DNA of 14,065 nucleotides from Candidatus Peregrinibacteria bacterium (GTDB lineage: Bacteria; Patescibacteriota; Gracilibacteria; UBA1369; UBA12463). The stretch covers positions 1-14,065 of the forward strand of contig JACRIA010000033.1 in assembly GCA_016215735.1 (NCBI GenBank). The letters run 5' to 3'. Made by a program: the position numbers and the translations under genes. The notes under the pieces are model-generated. The model had not been told where the DNA came from. It made no database searches and saw nothing but the letters and a program-made list of their open reading frames with translations. Below are positions 13,599 through 14,065 of the stretch, piece after piece. Position 1 is the stretch's first letter, and every line of letters begins with the position of its first letter.

Positions 13599-13862
13599 AT
13601 GACAAAATTGAGTGCTCTCGGGCTTGGCATTGCTTCGGCCGCAACAACCGCCATCGCTTATTTGATTTGCTCTTTCTTTTTCGGATTTTATCCGGAAATG
13701 TCTGTTGTAGGCGGCAGTTATCTTATGCACGGAATAGAGATGAAAATCGCGGAGCCCATGACATTATTGAGTTTTGTGATCAGCCTGGTTGTTTGGGTGC
13801 TGGTTGCTTTTGTATTCGGCGTTTTGTTCGCATGGATTTATAATTTGTTTGTGAAGGCGTAA
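13599..13862 (+). CDS. Small two-helix membrane protein (DUF5676-like)
   Basis: The 87-residue product has a transmembrane helix at about 6-29, a polar stretch with Gly and His (VGGSYLMHGIEMKIAE), and a second helix at about 56-81 that ends FAWIYNLF. This ending and the two-helix layout resemble DUF5676-type proteins of unknown function. The start at 13599 (MTKLSALGLG) is preferred over an upstream ATG at 13542, which would add a poorly conserved-looking 19-residue tail and lies upstream of the possible promoter. It follows the MacAB-like operon by 72 bp. Confidence 0.7.
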   Translation: MTKLSALGLGIASAATTAIAYLICSFFFGFYPEMSVVGGSYLMHGIEMKIAEPMTLLSFVISLVVWVLVAFVFGVLFAWIYNLFVKA

Positions 13863-13935
13863 TTTAATAAAAAAAGCGCGGCTGTTGAGCCTAAAACACG
13901 CTATAAGCGCATATTTTGGCAGTTAAAAAAAAGCC

Positions 13936-13964
13936 TTGACAAAAAAGATACAAAGATGTAGACT
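13936..13964 (+). promoter_or_regulatory. Promoter of the gene at the right edge
   Basis: TTGACA at 13936-13941, a 17-bp spacer, and TAGACT at 13959-13964. The -35 is a perfect consensus. Initiation near 13971 gives a leader of about 26 nt with no Shine-Dalgarno. The upstream stretch 13863-13935 has A-runs and a GGCT/AGCC mini-hairpin but no clear terminator on the plus strand. Confidence 0.6.
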
Positions 13965-13996
13965 TAAAATCCTTAAATAAAATAATCAAAAATATT

Positions 13997-14065
13997 ATGG
14001 AAACAAACAATCAGCTTGATGAAATGCAGGAAGTTGAAGTTATTGAGTGCGGAAAAGTGAGACTA
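13997..14065 (+). CDS. Start of an unidentified gene, cut by the window edge
   Basis: An ATG at 13997 opens 23 codons that run to the last base: an acidic N-terminus METNNQLDEMQEVEVIECGK followed by VRL. A consensus-like promoter sits 26-60 bp upstream, which supports it as a real gene. The fragment is too short to assign a family. No signal peptide or membrane helix is seen in the visible part. Confidence 0.5.
   Translation, partial: METNNQLDEMQEVEVIECGKVRL

Overview
The window most likely comes from a Patescibacteria (Candidate Phyla Radiation) genome, perhaps a Parcubacteria-type lineage. The evidence is a bacterial 16S rRNA gene whose exons total only about 1464 nt, a 16S gene split by self-splicing introns and not followed by 23S, AT-rich tightly packed genes, and almost no Shine-Dalgarno sequences despite an intact anti-Shine-Dalgarno. 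TGA is used as a normal stop, so the code is standard. The phylum call is inference; the exons would place it exactly.

Layout. 1-141: the 3' end of a probable ISL3-type transposase and its terminal repeat. 152-963: promoter and a membrane-anchored HEIGH metallopeptidase. 968-1576 (minus): clpP, with an extended -10 promoter and a perfect 13-bp inverted repeat in its 5' leader. 1716-5230: the 16S transcription unit, with promoter, boxA, a 31-bp processing stem, and a 16S gene stretched to 3125 nt by three insertions. These are a 964-nt group I intron after E. coli U793 that encodes a LAGLIDADG endonuclease, a 415-nt insertion of unresolved class between C1399 and C1400, and a 282-nt group I intron after U1498. 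5245-5820: an HD-domain protein directly behind the 16S processing stem. 5821-5897 (minus): tRNA-Ala(UGC). 5951-7956: rsmE, a short VIT-family protein and a ZIP transporter in a likely operon. 7936-9640 (minus): methyltransferase, tRNA-Ala(GGC), and a polytopic membrane protein resembling an ECF S component. 9687-13526: a MacAB-like efflux operon (adaptor, ATPase, permease). 13599-13862: a two-helix membrane protein. 13936-14065: a promoter and the start of a gene cut by the window edge.

The most striking part is the 16S locus. All three insertions fall at the P-site/decoding core. The last two bracket helix 44, so the third exon (85 nt) is essentially that helix alone. The nucleotide used as 5' splice site by the third intron is U1498, the base methylated by RsmE, and rsmE lies about 0.9 kb downstream.
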